This document shows positions 9,908-20,900 of a stretch of DNA of 64,000 nt, one piece after another; positions within the stretch are counted from its first letter, which is position 1; each line of letters begins with the position of its first letter. The stretch is from assembly GCA_001939145.1 (NCBI GenBank), contig LSRX01001375.1, positions 1 to 64,000 of the forward strand. The letters are read 5' to 3'. A program made the position numbers and the translations under genes. The notes beneath the pieces were generated by a model. The model was not told the DNA's origin, did no database searches, and saw nothing but the letters and a program-made list of their open reading frames with translations. The DNA is from Symbiodinium microadriaticum (Eukaryota > Sar > Dinophyceae > Suessiales > Symbiodiniaceae).

Positions 9908-11146
9908 ATGACAGGAAGCTTGCAACATGCGGAAGGAGTTCTGGCGGATGCCGCCCTGGATGAGTTCCAGCAGGAGTTGCCTCACTGGTGGCAGAGAATA
10001 GGCGGACTTCCAAAGGGGTGCCCCTTTCTTCCCAGCTCCGACTCGTCGATGTTTGTGCTCCATGCAGGCGACTACTTTTTGAGACCTGTTGGTCGCTCCT
10101 TGCCGCGACTTCGCAGCTCTCCCTGGTCTTTCCTCCGCACCGAGAAGGTGCTACGAGGAAATGGGCTGGTGAAGAGCGAAGGCGCGAATGAGTTTATAAA
10201 CACGCCATGCTGCAGACTTTGCAGAAGTTGTCTCTGTGCTTCCAGGTGGTCACTCCTTTCGCAACTTGCGCGCCTGGCTGGAGGCAGCTTCCCTTTGGCA
10301 TGTAGTTTGCTTTGCGGATCTCGCGTCGCAGGAAGTCTGCAGAGTCTTGGGCCTGTCGCAAACATCGAGAAAAACCTCGTCACGTTGCCCACAGCTCTGG
10401 ATCGACGAGGCTTGGCCTCCAAGCCGGCTCACTCCGCGCAGCAAGCGCTCCGCGCCTATCTGGATCTTGCCGGCCACGGAGCGAGATGCACTAGAAGCTT
10501 GGCCACACCTTTTGACCCGCAGTCTAAACGGTCCCATGTTGGATTCTCTTCCCCCTTTACTTCTGCAAGACAGGTTGTCCAGACGAGCTTGCTCAAAGAG
10601 TATCGTCCACAGGAAATCAAAGCGCTTATGGGCTTCGAGGTGGGCCAACTGGTTCTGAGACGTTTGCCAGCTGTCATTCCACAAGAGCTCCGCGAGCCTC
10701 TGACGTACGGAATCTTTGCTGCACGAGCGTATGATGCTCTTTGTCAAATTACTGAGCCGAATCAAGCCTTAGCCGGTGCGCCGCCCTGGATACGAAGAAT
10801 GCTGACGGGTCGTGCCCGGTCCTGGAAGCGCCCGTACTCGCACACGGGCACGACGGCAGAATTCGAAGCTTTGGGCGTGATTCTCCGTCGGCTCGTTCCA
10901 GGCCCACTGCTGCCGCCGATCTTTGCCGGGCTCGCCGTGAACAGCAATGAGATCGCAGAAGCTTTGGAACATCGGAAACCCCCGAAGTGGCAGCTGAGGG
11001 GATCCCCAGCACCTCAGCCCTTGCGAGATCTCGCTGGGAATGCATTGGTGCTAGCGCTGATTCGACTCTTCAGCGGTTCGAGGGGAAGGTCTCATGTGCT
11101 CACCCTGGAAGCTTGGCACCATCATTTTTGTCTCCAGCTGCTATGA
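9908..11146 (+). CDS. Hypothetical open stretch, 412 codons
   Basis: Unusually long for chance. Its second half (about residues 230-380) has an ordinary globular-protein composition, including a run of Leu/Ala-rich helices and an APPWIRRMLTGRARSW segment. A shorter overlapping + frame (10236-10658) also looks protein-like, so an intron border may lie near 10.3-10.6 kb and the ATG may not be the true start. I recognise no domain. It is on the same strand as the next open stretch and could be part of the same gene. Confidence 0.35.
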   Translation: MTGSLQHAEGVLADAALDEFQQELPHWWQRIGGLPKGCPFLPSSDSSMFVLHAGDYFLRPVGRSLPRLRSSPWSFLRTEKVLRGNGLVKSEGANEFINTPCCRLCRSCLCASRWSLLSQLARLAGGSFPLACSLLCGSRVAGSLQSLGPVANIEKNLVTLPTALDRRGLASKPAHSAQQALRAYLDLAGHGARCTRSLATPFDPQSKRSHVGFSSPFTSARQVVQTSLLKEYRPQEIKALMGFEVGQLVLRRLPAVIPQELREPLTYGIFAARAYDALCQITEPNQALAGAPPWIRRMLTGRARSWKRPYSHTGTTAEFEALGVILRRLVPGPLLPPIFAGLAVNSNEIAEALEHRKPPKWQLRGSPAPQPLRDLAGNALVLALIRLFSGSRGRSHVLTLEAWHHHFCLQLL

Positions 11147-11429
11147 AGCTTGAAGTCTTCTGCAGTTGCATCTAGTATGTAGTAGAACGCCGTACGCCTG
11201 CAGCTGGTAGTCAGGATCGTGCCGCGGCCCTGGCCGCCGGGGACGCCACGGCTGCAGCCAGTGCGCTGCTCAGGGTCCACCGGCTCCTGCCGCCGCAGCA
11301 GACCGAAACTTGGTGAAAGCGAGAGCCCTTTTTGGCTTCTTGGCTTCCTCTCACCTTCGGTTGCTCAAGCGCGCATAGCAGGGCATGGCTTGAGAGCTTT
11401 TTCAGGATCTGCGGCGAACGCTTGGCAGT

Positions 11430-12410
11430 GTGGCTGACATGGCTCACGAGAGGATGTGGGCTTATCGGCAGGAGGCGCTGCTTCAGAATCCCAGGGAGCC
11501 GCCCCCAGCGGTGCGAGTGGCGGAGCTCTTGAGTTGGTCCCAAACAGATCAGGCCAAGCGCCTCATTGCCTTGGCCGAGATGCGACGGAAGCACATAGAG
11601 ACCTCGAGCTGGGAGACATGGGCAGGTCGTCCCTGGCCCTTTCTGGGCTCTTTTTCTGGATCTGCGTTTTGGAAGCCCTGGATGGGCTACTGGGCTTTGT
11701 CTATCTTGTGGCTTCCTTTCGCTCTCACTTCAATCGATGCAGTCCGCTGGGCCTCCTGGGTGACTCTGTGTCTCACCGTTTTCGGCCTACTGTTGCCGCT
11801 CTTGCAGTTTATTGGGGCTCCGACACTCCCCTTCATGTCCATCAGCACCTTGTGGACATCCCTTTTGCTGTATTCGTTGATTGCTGGAAGTATTTGGTGG
11901 AACCACCTCCTGGGTGGTGCACGTCGCTGGGCCGTTTTGAGTGGCCAGTTGGCTGCTCAACTCGTAGATCAAGCGGATGCTGCGACTGGCATTGCTTTCC
12001 TTACGAGGGATTGGGCGGAGATGGCGCGGCGATCTCTGGCAGCCCTTGACCAGGTGCCGACGGATGCCGCCTTGTTAAGAACCAACCGAACCATAGGAAG
12101 TGTGGTTGCGATTCAAGATATTTCGAGCTCGTTGCAGATCACAGTCCCCTCAAATCTAGTAGGCTACCGTCGTCACAAAGCAGAACATGCCGAGTTCATG
12201 CCGTTGAAATGCTGCTGGGGAGAGCTTCGGGTCGCACACAGTCCAAGAGCATTGCCACTGCGTGGAAGGAGCTCTGTGGCAGCTGGAGGACGAGCCTTCA
12301 TGAGCTGGCGTCAGCATCTCATGCTGTCAATCAGCGCGAGTGATGCTTTTCCTCGCCCGTTCCAGCGGCCCTTTGAGGTCAAAGCTGGCAGACCTCCGAC
12401 AAGAGCTTGA
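11430..12410 (+). CDS. Hypothetical membrane protein fragment, 326 codons
   Basis: The N-terminal 70 residues are charged and helical. They are followed by three closely spaced hydrophobic segments (about residues 88-106, 113-134 and 139-160), two of them flanked by Trp, then an Ala-rich amphipathic region. This would fit a multi-pass membrane protein. The overlapping +2 frame is also hydrophobic, which weakens the case. No family is recognised, and exon ends are unknown. Confidence 0.35.
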   Translation: MADMAHERMWAYRQEALLQNPREPPPAVRVAELLSWSQTDQAKRLIALAEMRRKHIETSSWETWAGRPWPFLGSFSGSAFWKPWMGYWALSILWLPFALTSIDAVRWASWVTLCLTVFGLLLPLLQFIGAPTLPFMSISTLWTSLLLYSLIAGSIWWNHLLGGARRWAVLSGQLAAQLVDQADAATGIAFLTRDWAEMARRSLAALDQVPTDAALLRTNRTIGSVVAIQDISSSLQITVPSNLVGYRRHKAEHAEFMPLKCCWGELRVAHSPRALPLRGRSSVAAGGRAFMSWRQHLMLSISASDAFPRPFQRPFEVKAGRPPTRA

Positions 12411-13140
12411 GGTCAGCAGCCACCGGCCTTCAACAGCCTTTCAAGCGTGTCTCTCTGTGTCATTGTGCAATGTCGAGCGAGCCGCGCAGGATTCTACTCC
12501 TCTCAGTCCGCTGCCTCAGAATGCTGGCCTAAACAACGGAACGGTAGATTCTTGTGCATCCATATCCTTGATCTTGAGATCTGTAGCATACGTTGTGTGT
12601 GGGTCAGGCTGCATAACCACTCGCTGTTTCAACGGTGACAGTTGGATCGACATATCTAGCCGAAGTTGGAAATATTAGCAGAATCAAGGAAGGGACAATG
12701 TTATTCCCGGGCACGCCCCAGTATTGGACACAACTTGATCTGCATGGGATGTTGACCTCCATTTCCGTCAAGGTTGTGTTCCCACCTGGGGTTCAGCAAG
12801 TTTGTGGCCTGTGTCTGGTGTTGTCTGTATACAGGCACGTAGCATGTGCAGCCACAGTGATGTTGGGCTTTCACGCTGACGTCGAGTACCCGCGCCTTGA
12901 ATCTAGGAGCCCGATTTCAAGTAGTTGAGGAAGCGAAATCATGAGTTGAGGAAGCAAATGTTGCCTGCTCGGAGCTTGGTGGCCCGATCTCGGAAGCCAC
13001 AGCAACAGCAAGACGTGTAAGTGAGATGCTTTCCACCTGGAGTTGGTTTAGCATAGTTTTGTTACGCATCGTTGCACCCATCCAAATTCACTCCTACCTG
13101 GTTACCTCCAAGCAACAGCCAGTGAGGCAATGGCAACGGT

Positions 13141-13500
13141 GTGCAGAAGTCCCTGAAAGACGGGGATCACAGCGACGAGGCCGAGGCAAAGGGTTCCGCA
13201 TCCTGGCAGCTCGTAGACCTTTCCCTGCCAGGCGAACTCTTGAACGAATGCCCCATTTTGACCCTCACGGTGATGCAGCCAGCCAGGACGATCACGGAGG
13301 ACACAGGCAGCTCGTCCCAACCCCGGCATTTGCAGCGACCGATTTTACTGGGGCGGGCCATGCGTCGTGTCTCTGCGTTTGGGGAGGCAGCAGGGTCAGA
13401 GGAGATGTTTCTGGCTTTGGAGCTTTCCCTTCCTTGCTGGCTTGTGTTCTTCTCAGCGCTGGCCCAAGGGCCGCCCTGCGAGGCCCTGTGGCTCAGCCTT
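13141..13500 (+). CDS. Possible exon of unknown gene
   Basis: The first 36 codons are acidic and helical (KSLKDGDHSDEAEAKG followed by a Leu-rich stretch), unlike the surrounding repeat-like DNA. The frame stays open to 13758, but the later part loses protein character. No homology is recognised. It may belong with the two open stretches upstream. Confidence 0.25.
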
Positions 13501-13759
13501 GTAGAAATCCTTAGTCAACTGCTCAACACCGGTATCCATACGTGCCTTGGCCTGACTATTTGTGATGCTTGTTCAACTTGCGTTTGCCATGGCTCTCACC
13601 TGGGAGTCGGTGAGTGGGGTATCATGGTGCTTCGGAAGCCATCGGATGTCTCCTTGAAAGAGAAGCGAGGATGGTTGTGCTCTCATCTCACGAAAGCATG
13701 CACTGCAGGTAGCCTATGCGGGCTTTGCTTAGATCTCGCACATGAGGCATCCGGCTGAG

Positions 13760-16150
13760 AGTGTCGCCCAGTGCATACGCAAGAGTTGTTTCCAAGTTCT
13801 GCGATCCGTCTAGATTCTAGATATTGCCATCAATGGGGCCGAGGTCAATCAGATGCTTCCTCACATGCATACTTGTCAGAACCTCGGTGACGGTCTGTTT
13901 CAAAGCAAGTAAGATTCACGCCGCCTTGGAACCTCAGGTCCTTAATACGCTTCGGGTTGTCACCTGTGGAGCTGAAGTTCAGGCGGTACCTTACAGCGAG
14001 GGTGCGAGTTTTGAGTTTCCACACTACAACGCACACCGTAACAGGAGCAGGAGAAGGCAGCGCCGGAACGACACCTTAACAGTAAGGCCCTCAGAAGGCA
14101 GCCAATGAGTCTTTTTCTGCTTGGTGTGTCACGTTGCTGAAAGTTAAACCGAGCACAACATGACAATGCCAGAGGCATTTGATGTGGTTATAGCTGGCTG
14201 TTAGTTCTTACTTCAAATCTGAAAGAGTCCGTCCTGTAGTCTCAAGTGATTGTGCGGTAGACTTTTCAGATGTTGTGTCCACTCGGCATCACTTTGCAGT
14301 TTTGCAGGGCTCATTGAAGACGCGTTGGGGTTAGTTTCGCTGCTGAGGTTTGTTCACGCCTTGCGGAGTTTCCGACTGTGTCCCATTCCTTGTGTTGTTT
14401 CTGGGTTCGCGGTTTCCGACTGAGGTGGTGCTCTGTGCGGGGTAGCCGGAATCATCTCGATTTAGGGTTTGGGGCCGAGGCCACATGTGAGATTTAGGGT
14501 TCATCTTAGCAGGGCCATGCTATTCGGCCTCTCATCTCCTAATTCCCCACGGTGACGTGGGGGTTTCACTTGCAGGTGGGCTTAATTTTTAGGTAGTGCC
14601 TTCTGTTTTCACTTGGCAATGTGAAACGAAGACTGCGACACCCCAAGCCTGGACAAGAACCTGACGCTGCGTCGTGGTTCATGTCGTGCCATGTGTCAGA
14701 AGTCAAGAGTGTTGATTCCTGTTCATGCCATGGTTTGCTACCGCTGAAGGTTTTCGGTATCGTTATCGAACGCCTTAAGGTCAACACTTGAGGGTTTGCC
14801 AACCGCAGTCGCGGTTTGCTACCTCCCAAGGTCCAAGGTTAATGTTCGTGGCGGCTTGTCGACTCTTCGTGGTCTGGGTTTGGGGGCATCTTGCTGTTGC
14901 GAAGGCTTTCGATTTAGGCTTGCCGCATTTCTAGGCATGTGTTGTCTGTGGCCTGTGCATTCTGGCTCATGCCACGGTTTCGGGTTAAAGGTTTGTGGGA
15001 AAGTGAGTCTAATGTTGCGGATGCGCTTCCTTTCGGGGTTTCCAAATTGTGCACATGTCTACTCGGGCCGATTCCCTGACCCTGCTGGGGTTTCGGTTTT
15101 AGGGTTTGCTGCTTAAGAAGAACCGTCTGGGGTTCGGGGTGTTTTGATCCGTCGAATATTCGGGTTTAATGTCTGCTACATTCTATTGAATCCGTACACA
15201 TTGGGTCATGCTTTTTTGTTGCTGTGCGTTTCGGGCTTGGGGTGTGGCGAGCTTGGTGGATCACACTTTCGTCTCCTCTCGTCGGGTTCCAAGTTGTACG
15301 AGTCGTTTTGAGCTTGTTGAGGGATGTTGGGGCTCATGGTTTGTGAAGTTTTAGGGTGTGCCATCTGTCATGTTTCTGAGTTTGGCCCATGTGTGATCCA
15401 TGTCGGTGGTTGGGCTTCTGTACTGATATAGATTTTTTTTAGTCTCGCTGTCTTCTCGTGAAATAGGTTTAAGGTTACCAGCTGTCGCTTCGCCGACTCG
15501 AGGTTTTGCCGGCTGCATTTCAGCTGGATCTTGTTCCATCTGGCAAATGCCAGATGGTGCGTTAGTCAATTCTGCTGTTTTGTTTGGGGGTTTTGACCTG
15601 CCGTTCCGGTTAGCTTCTACTGTTGCCTTGTTGGGATTCAAGGTGTGGAGCCTCTGGTGTTCTCGATCTGTTCCGGCTGGGGACGTCTCTCCAGTTCGGT
15701 TGACTTCGCAGATGTACGAAGCGAAAAGGCCAGGGACGCAATAAATTGCACGAGCAAATTGTAGTCACGGTCACGAACCACCAACCAAGCCCATTCGCAA
15801 ATGTTGAATCTCTGTTGCGGCCACCTCGCGCACTTCTCGGGTCTGGGATCAACAGCAGCTAGGCCTGGATTATGGGCAACCTGGTCAGCCGTTAATGCGG
15901 GCAGGGTCAAGAGCTGAAACGCTCCTCTAGCGGTCATGTCCACATGCAGAGGTTGAGAGCACCGTCCAGATGCTGTCAAAGCCTACAGTCCCTTTCACCG
16001 TGTCTTCAGGCCTCCCGATCAACGTCTTCGCTTAAGAAGATAGTGGATGACTTGTGTGCCAAAATCACTCGTTGAAAACAGCAGCTGACTTTGCTAAGGG
16101 CGGCATGCATCTGATCAGAGCCACAGCAGGCCGGATTCACTCGTTGGTCA
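13760..16150. other. GGTTT-rich non-coding region
   Basis: No coding signal. The + strand is rich in GGTTT, TTTCGGG and GGGTTT words, including decayed TTTAGGG units near 14461-14500, and open stretches are short. This is typical of repeat-derived intergenic or intronic dinoflagellate DNA. Confidence 0.5.
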
Positions 16151-16176
16151 TCAAGCAATAACACGAGGTCGCGCCC

Positions 16177-17411
16177 TTGTTTAGCTCTCGGAATCGTGCA
16201 GGCCCTCGAGCCGACTCCTTCGTGGGAGCCTCGGGTTGCCGCAAGCCGAAGCCTTCACGGCGGCGAGCATTCCGCTTTCTAGCAGAGCTCCGCTCGAAGT
16301 CGCGCTCCGCTGCAGGTCGGCATGCTGTTGACAGCAACGGTGTTGTGGAAAAGAGTGACGACTATGGTGATTCAGATGACCAGTGCCCTGCGATGTTTTG
16401 GTGGTACAAGTGTCGTCGGGCTGCGGTTGCTGTTTTTTGTTTCTGTTGTTACCTGCGTATGGGTTGTTCTTCAGGTACGAGGAAAGACCTTCACACAAGC
16501 ATCATCGACAACGCCATAGAAAACGAGGCTGGGAACCTCGGTCATGCAGAAACGTCTCTGAGCACTGTTCTGGTGACACACTGGTGTTTTGGGAGTGTAC
16601 AAGGGTCAACTGTCGACAGGCGCTGCTGTGGATGACACTGGCCATGCTGCCCTGGCATGTAACCATCATGCTGCAGAGCTGGTGGCTCTGGAAAGTCTAG
16701 ACAAGAGAATGTGGAGGATCGTAGGATCGTGGAGCCCTGCGGACGTGTTTGCTGTGCTCCATGCCACGAAGAGGTTGTGTTCTGTGAATCCTCAACCTGA
16801 ACAGTCATGGTAATTGGTTCATGTGCAAGCATGCTCACCTCAAAATCTCAAATGCCTAGGTACATCAGCCTGGGAGTCGATTTAGGAATGTATGCGCCGC
16901 AAGCGAAGCCATGCAGACACAGCACAGCGGGCTCTGCGGTGCGGAGACTTCTTTCGCGACATATGTTCTTCCAGAAAACCACCAGTGCCAGGTCCATAGT
17001 GGTGACCACGGCCGTGGCTACATAGAGCCACTGTCCGAGCCGCTCACTGCCAGTCCTCTTCGACACGAAAAGCTGTATGCTGGGAGATTCGCATCTGAGG
17101 TCCAAGGACAGGGGTCATGCACGAGGCCGGGCGGGAGTCTCGATGCACGTGGGCAGCTGCATGGCGTCGCTCCTGGAGGCATTTCTGCCCGAAGGCTTTC
17201 GATGCATTCGATCAGGCAATCAGATGCGACGGAGGTTCGGGCCTGGCCTGAGCGTTCGCCGAGTTCGCCTGCGCCTCACTCACTTGGAGAGGACGCTGGC
17301 CCGACCGGCAACGCCACTGCAGAAGAGGACGAGGACGAGGAGGAAGAAACAGACTCAGACGAGGAAGAGGCCGACGAAGACGACGGAGCAGTGCAGGATC
17401 TGCTCCCTTGA
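16177..17411 (+). other. Possible 5' exons of the TSP1 gene, unresolved
   Basis: Short open pieces precede the first clear TSP1 exon. The last (about 17280-17411) encodes a strongly acidic tract of Glu and Asp with a few Thr and Ser, ending AVQDLLP and a stop in that frame. No signal peptide could be placed with confidence, so the 5' end of the TSP1 gene is not defined. Confidence 0.25.
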
Positions 17412-17575
17412 TATACTGTTTGCGATCTCGCCTTCTGTTCTTGCGGCTATGCAGCCATGAATCCTGCGTGAGGACTGTGAGTACAATGTCTGGGTCTCAG
17501 ATGATGTATGCTTTTCGTGGTTTTTGCGATGCATGAACCGAAGGATTCTTGTTGTTGACAGCGATAGCGTGTCAG

Positions 17576-17953
17576 GATTGGGGAAAATGGACCCAGTGCA
17601 GCGAAACCTGTGGTGGTGGGTCACGAAAGAGGTGCGGATGCCATGGAATCACTCTGATTTTTTCACGGAGAATAGGCTGCGTCTGAGCAAGACTCACCTG
17701 CACTGCCGTGTGAGCCGCAGAGAGCTGCAGGACTCGGACCGTCAAGACGAAGGCCAGCCCGGTGCGGCCAAGGAGTCGACCGTTTCTTGCTCTGCACAGG
17801 CTCAGAACGGTGGGAAGGCCTGCGAAGCCGCGGAGAAGAAACAGACAGAGGATGTCAGCGCTGTATCCCACTATGACTCTCCATGCGCCTGTGAGACGCC
17901 AGGAATGCAACACCAAAGAGTGCCCCGTGGATTGCGTCATTAGCGACTGGCAG
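17576..17953 (+). CDS. TSP1 module 1 (type A), exons 17576-17631, 17731-17761, 17800-17850, 17903-17953
   Basis: Encodes DWGKWTQCSETCGGG, then a basic strand (RTRTVKTKA), NGGKAC, and a linker ECPVDC ending in SDWQ. All four exons join in phase. Introns are GT-AG (17632-17730), GT-AG (17762-17799, only 38 nt), GA-AG (17851-17902) and GA-AG (17954-18175). The last splits the W-x-x-W motif of the next module. Confidence 0.85.
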
Positions 17954-20900
17954 GACACTGTGCTGCTGCGACAGGGTACTGGTTTGGGAGCTTAGGATTT
18001 ATTCCTCTGGTATACCCTGATTGAAGACGTCAGAGCTATGGAAGCACCGCATCAACCCGTAGGTTTGCCTGTTAAAGGCTTTAAGAGCTTTAGTCGCTCT
18101 AGTTATGTTAGGTCGCCTAGTTCTTCAAGACACAGGCTGACAGGAGCAGGACCCCGAATCAGCCGGAGATGGCAGGACTGGGGCCATTGTGCGCCGAACT
18201 GCCAGGGCCATCGCAAGCGGAACCGGATGATCATCCAGGCTGCATCACACGGTGGCCAGGCCAGGCGCAAGTCGTAGCGGCGTTGAAAACTCGCAGTGCA
18301 ACCCTAGACAAACTGGAAGCTTCAAAGTCTTGAAAGTCGATCGGAGGCTTGTGGTGACACGAAGGAGGAAGAGTCCTGCGATGGCGTTTGCACTGACTGC
18401 GAGTACGAGGAGAGAAGCGGCAGACTTTCGCAGATTTGGGTTGTCACAATGTCGCCAGAAGAGGACTGGTCCTCTTGGGTGGAGTGTTCCGTGACCTGTG
18501 GCGGGGGCAATCAGAACCGGACGCGGGACGTCGCAGTGCCACCAACCAACGGTGGCAAGGCATGCGTCGGGAAGCGCGGTTGCAGCATTCACTCATCTGC
18601 ACTCTCTGCTCCTGCTCTTGCTCGGTCACGTACCTGTGCTCAGGAACAAAACAGAGACGCGAGTTTGTGGAAATGGAGCCTGCCCTGTCGACTGCGAGCT
18701 CACTGACTGGTCGAATTGGACAGCCTGCGAACCATACTGTGCAGGCAAGGGCGGCGAGCCAGGGTCAAAATTCTGCGATTCCTTCCCTACACGTGAGAAT
18801 GCGAGGCAACACTTCGCGGCATCGCACGGTGAAGACCTTGCCGATGAACGGCGGTGTAGCCTGCGGCGACTCGGAGAATGCAAAACTGTTCGGCTGTTCA
18901 GCTTCAAGGCATCCATGAGCCATAAGGGAAAGCAAGCACTCTGGCGAATTGCAGGAATCCCGAATACGGCGTCCAAGGATAAGGTAGCACATTGTCAAAA
19001 GCCCCGAAGATTGCTGTGCTGAGCGTGTTGACGCCAAGGTGCTTTGAATGAGACCCAGAAATGCACCAACTTCTGTATGGATTGCAGCTGGTCGGATTGG
19101 ACTGCCTGGACGAACTGCACAGTGTCTTGCGGCGGCGGAACAATGAACAGGCTCAGCGCGTGGCAAAATCAACCCCGCTTTCTCACATTTTTTTGAGGAA
19201 GTTGTGCCACTGTGCCAGGAGCAGGGACCAGACCTTCGTGGCCACAGGAGGAGGAGGTCGGAGCTGCCCTCGGCTGGCCTTGGGATCTCAAGTTGCGCTC
19301 GCCTTGACAAGGTGCCGCACTTCTTCAGCTCGCTGGCTCGCAGGTCTTCGGCTTCGAGATGAAGGCGTCGAAGAGGTGCGACGCTGGTCACCAGGCGAGG
19401 GGTTTCATGGCTGCGCGACTGAGTATTTCTTCGATATCGGATACAGGCTGCCAGGGCGACGAATCTGCCACTTTTGTTTGTGCAGGCCAGCGACGCCTTA
19501 CCACTCGCGGAGGCCCAGGAGAAGTGCAAGGCTGGATCAGACGTCCGGTTCTTTCGCACCGGGCAGTGTCGTCGGCGAGTCTCTTCTTGGGCCCAGCCTG
19601 AAGCCAGGTTTCGGCTGATTGCCAGGGCCTTTCGGACCTTGGCTGCGACGGGAAGCAGGCCGGCCCACGAGATGTGTAGCGGCGTAGCGGCCCCTGTTCG
19701 TGTGATTCGTGCTGATGTCGGAGGTGGTGCTTTGCACCTCGGGCTTTGTGCTGGAGGAGGACGTCTCTGCATGCGCTTACAACAAGAAGGCGGGTGGACT
19801 CGTCAGTGCGTGACACTGCTTCAAGTTCGGCTTTTGCACTGCTCGTAGGAGATCGGAGGAGGCAAGCCTTGCACTGGCAACTCGGCTGGTTTGAAGGTCC
19901 CCATGCACGAAGCTCTAAAGCTTTATGCCTGTGAAGGCGCTTCAGCTTAAAGAGAACCTAGCTTCAACTGCCCTTCATCACGCTACATCGCGCTTGGGGC
20001 ACCATGGCCCTGGATCATGTTCATTCGAATTCGCCTGCAACAGTCATCCCCTGCGTGGGGGATATGCAGTAAGCCTCAGCACGGGCCCGACGATGAGACC
20101 TTGCCAGGAATAGAGGCACAGTCTCAGGCCAGACTTTGTCCGGCCCGCAAATCAAGCATGGCTTCTGCATCTTCATCAAGAAGACAATGGAAGGAAGCGC
20201 ATGTCGAAGCGAGTTCGGCTGCAGGGTCTCGAACAAGCAAAGAGCCGTACTGCACAGGACGCATGACAGGCTTGGCGCGTCACACGGGCGCAGTTTAGGG
20301 TTTAGGGGTGCCGCGGACTGACGCGGGCAGCTTCGGAGCTTCTCTCAGCGCAGCTTTGCACCTCCGCCACAAGCAGAGAAACTTTGGTTCCGCCATCTGA
20401 ATCCATTATATAATTATATAGTTTACAGGACGATGTACTCCGTAGCAAATAATCCGAACGGGATGGCCCAACACCTGCGCGCCCCAGCACGTTGAACATG
20501 GTTTCAACGTCCAGAAAGGCTTTGTGCTAGTTCTATATTATATGCATGTGGGATGTCTTGTTGTTTAGGCATGTGGTGCAAGGATCTGTCGCGATTCAAG
20601 CCATTGTGTGCAGGGTAGGAATGTTTTGTGTGTCAGGTAGGGCTGTTCCCTTATTCAGGTGGTGTGCTTCGTAGTTAGATGCATGTGGTGCCCTGATGTC
20701 TCGTGGTTTAGGGCTTGAGCCTTCCGAAGGCGACGGAATCGAAAAGAAGAATTGCAGCACTGAGTCCCGGGCTTAGCTGGTCGCATCGGCAGCAGATAGA
20801 TTCATGCATGCGTCTGACTTGCCGAGTCCCTGTCCCGTCGACTGTGGCTACAGCGACCCTTGGCACGGAGTTCCGGGGAGTTAGATCTGGTGCTGTTTGA

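Noticed and set aside
18765-19772. 335-codon open frame on the minus strand
   Set aside because: It is antisense to clear in-phase TSP1 exons (18806-19470) and has no recognisable content.
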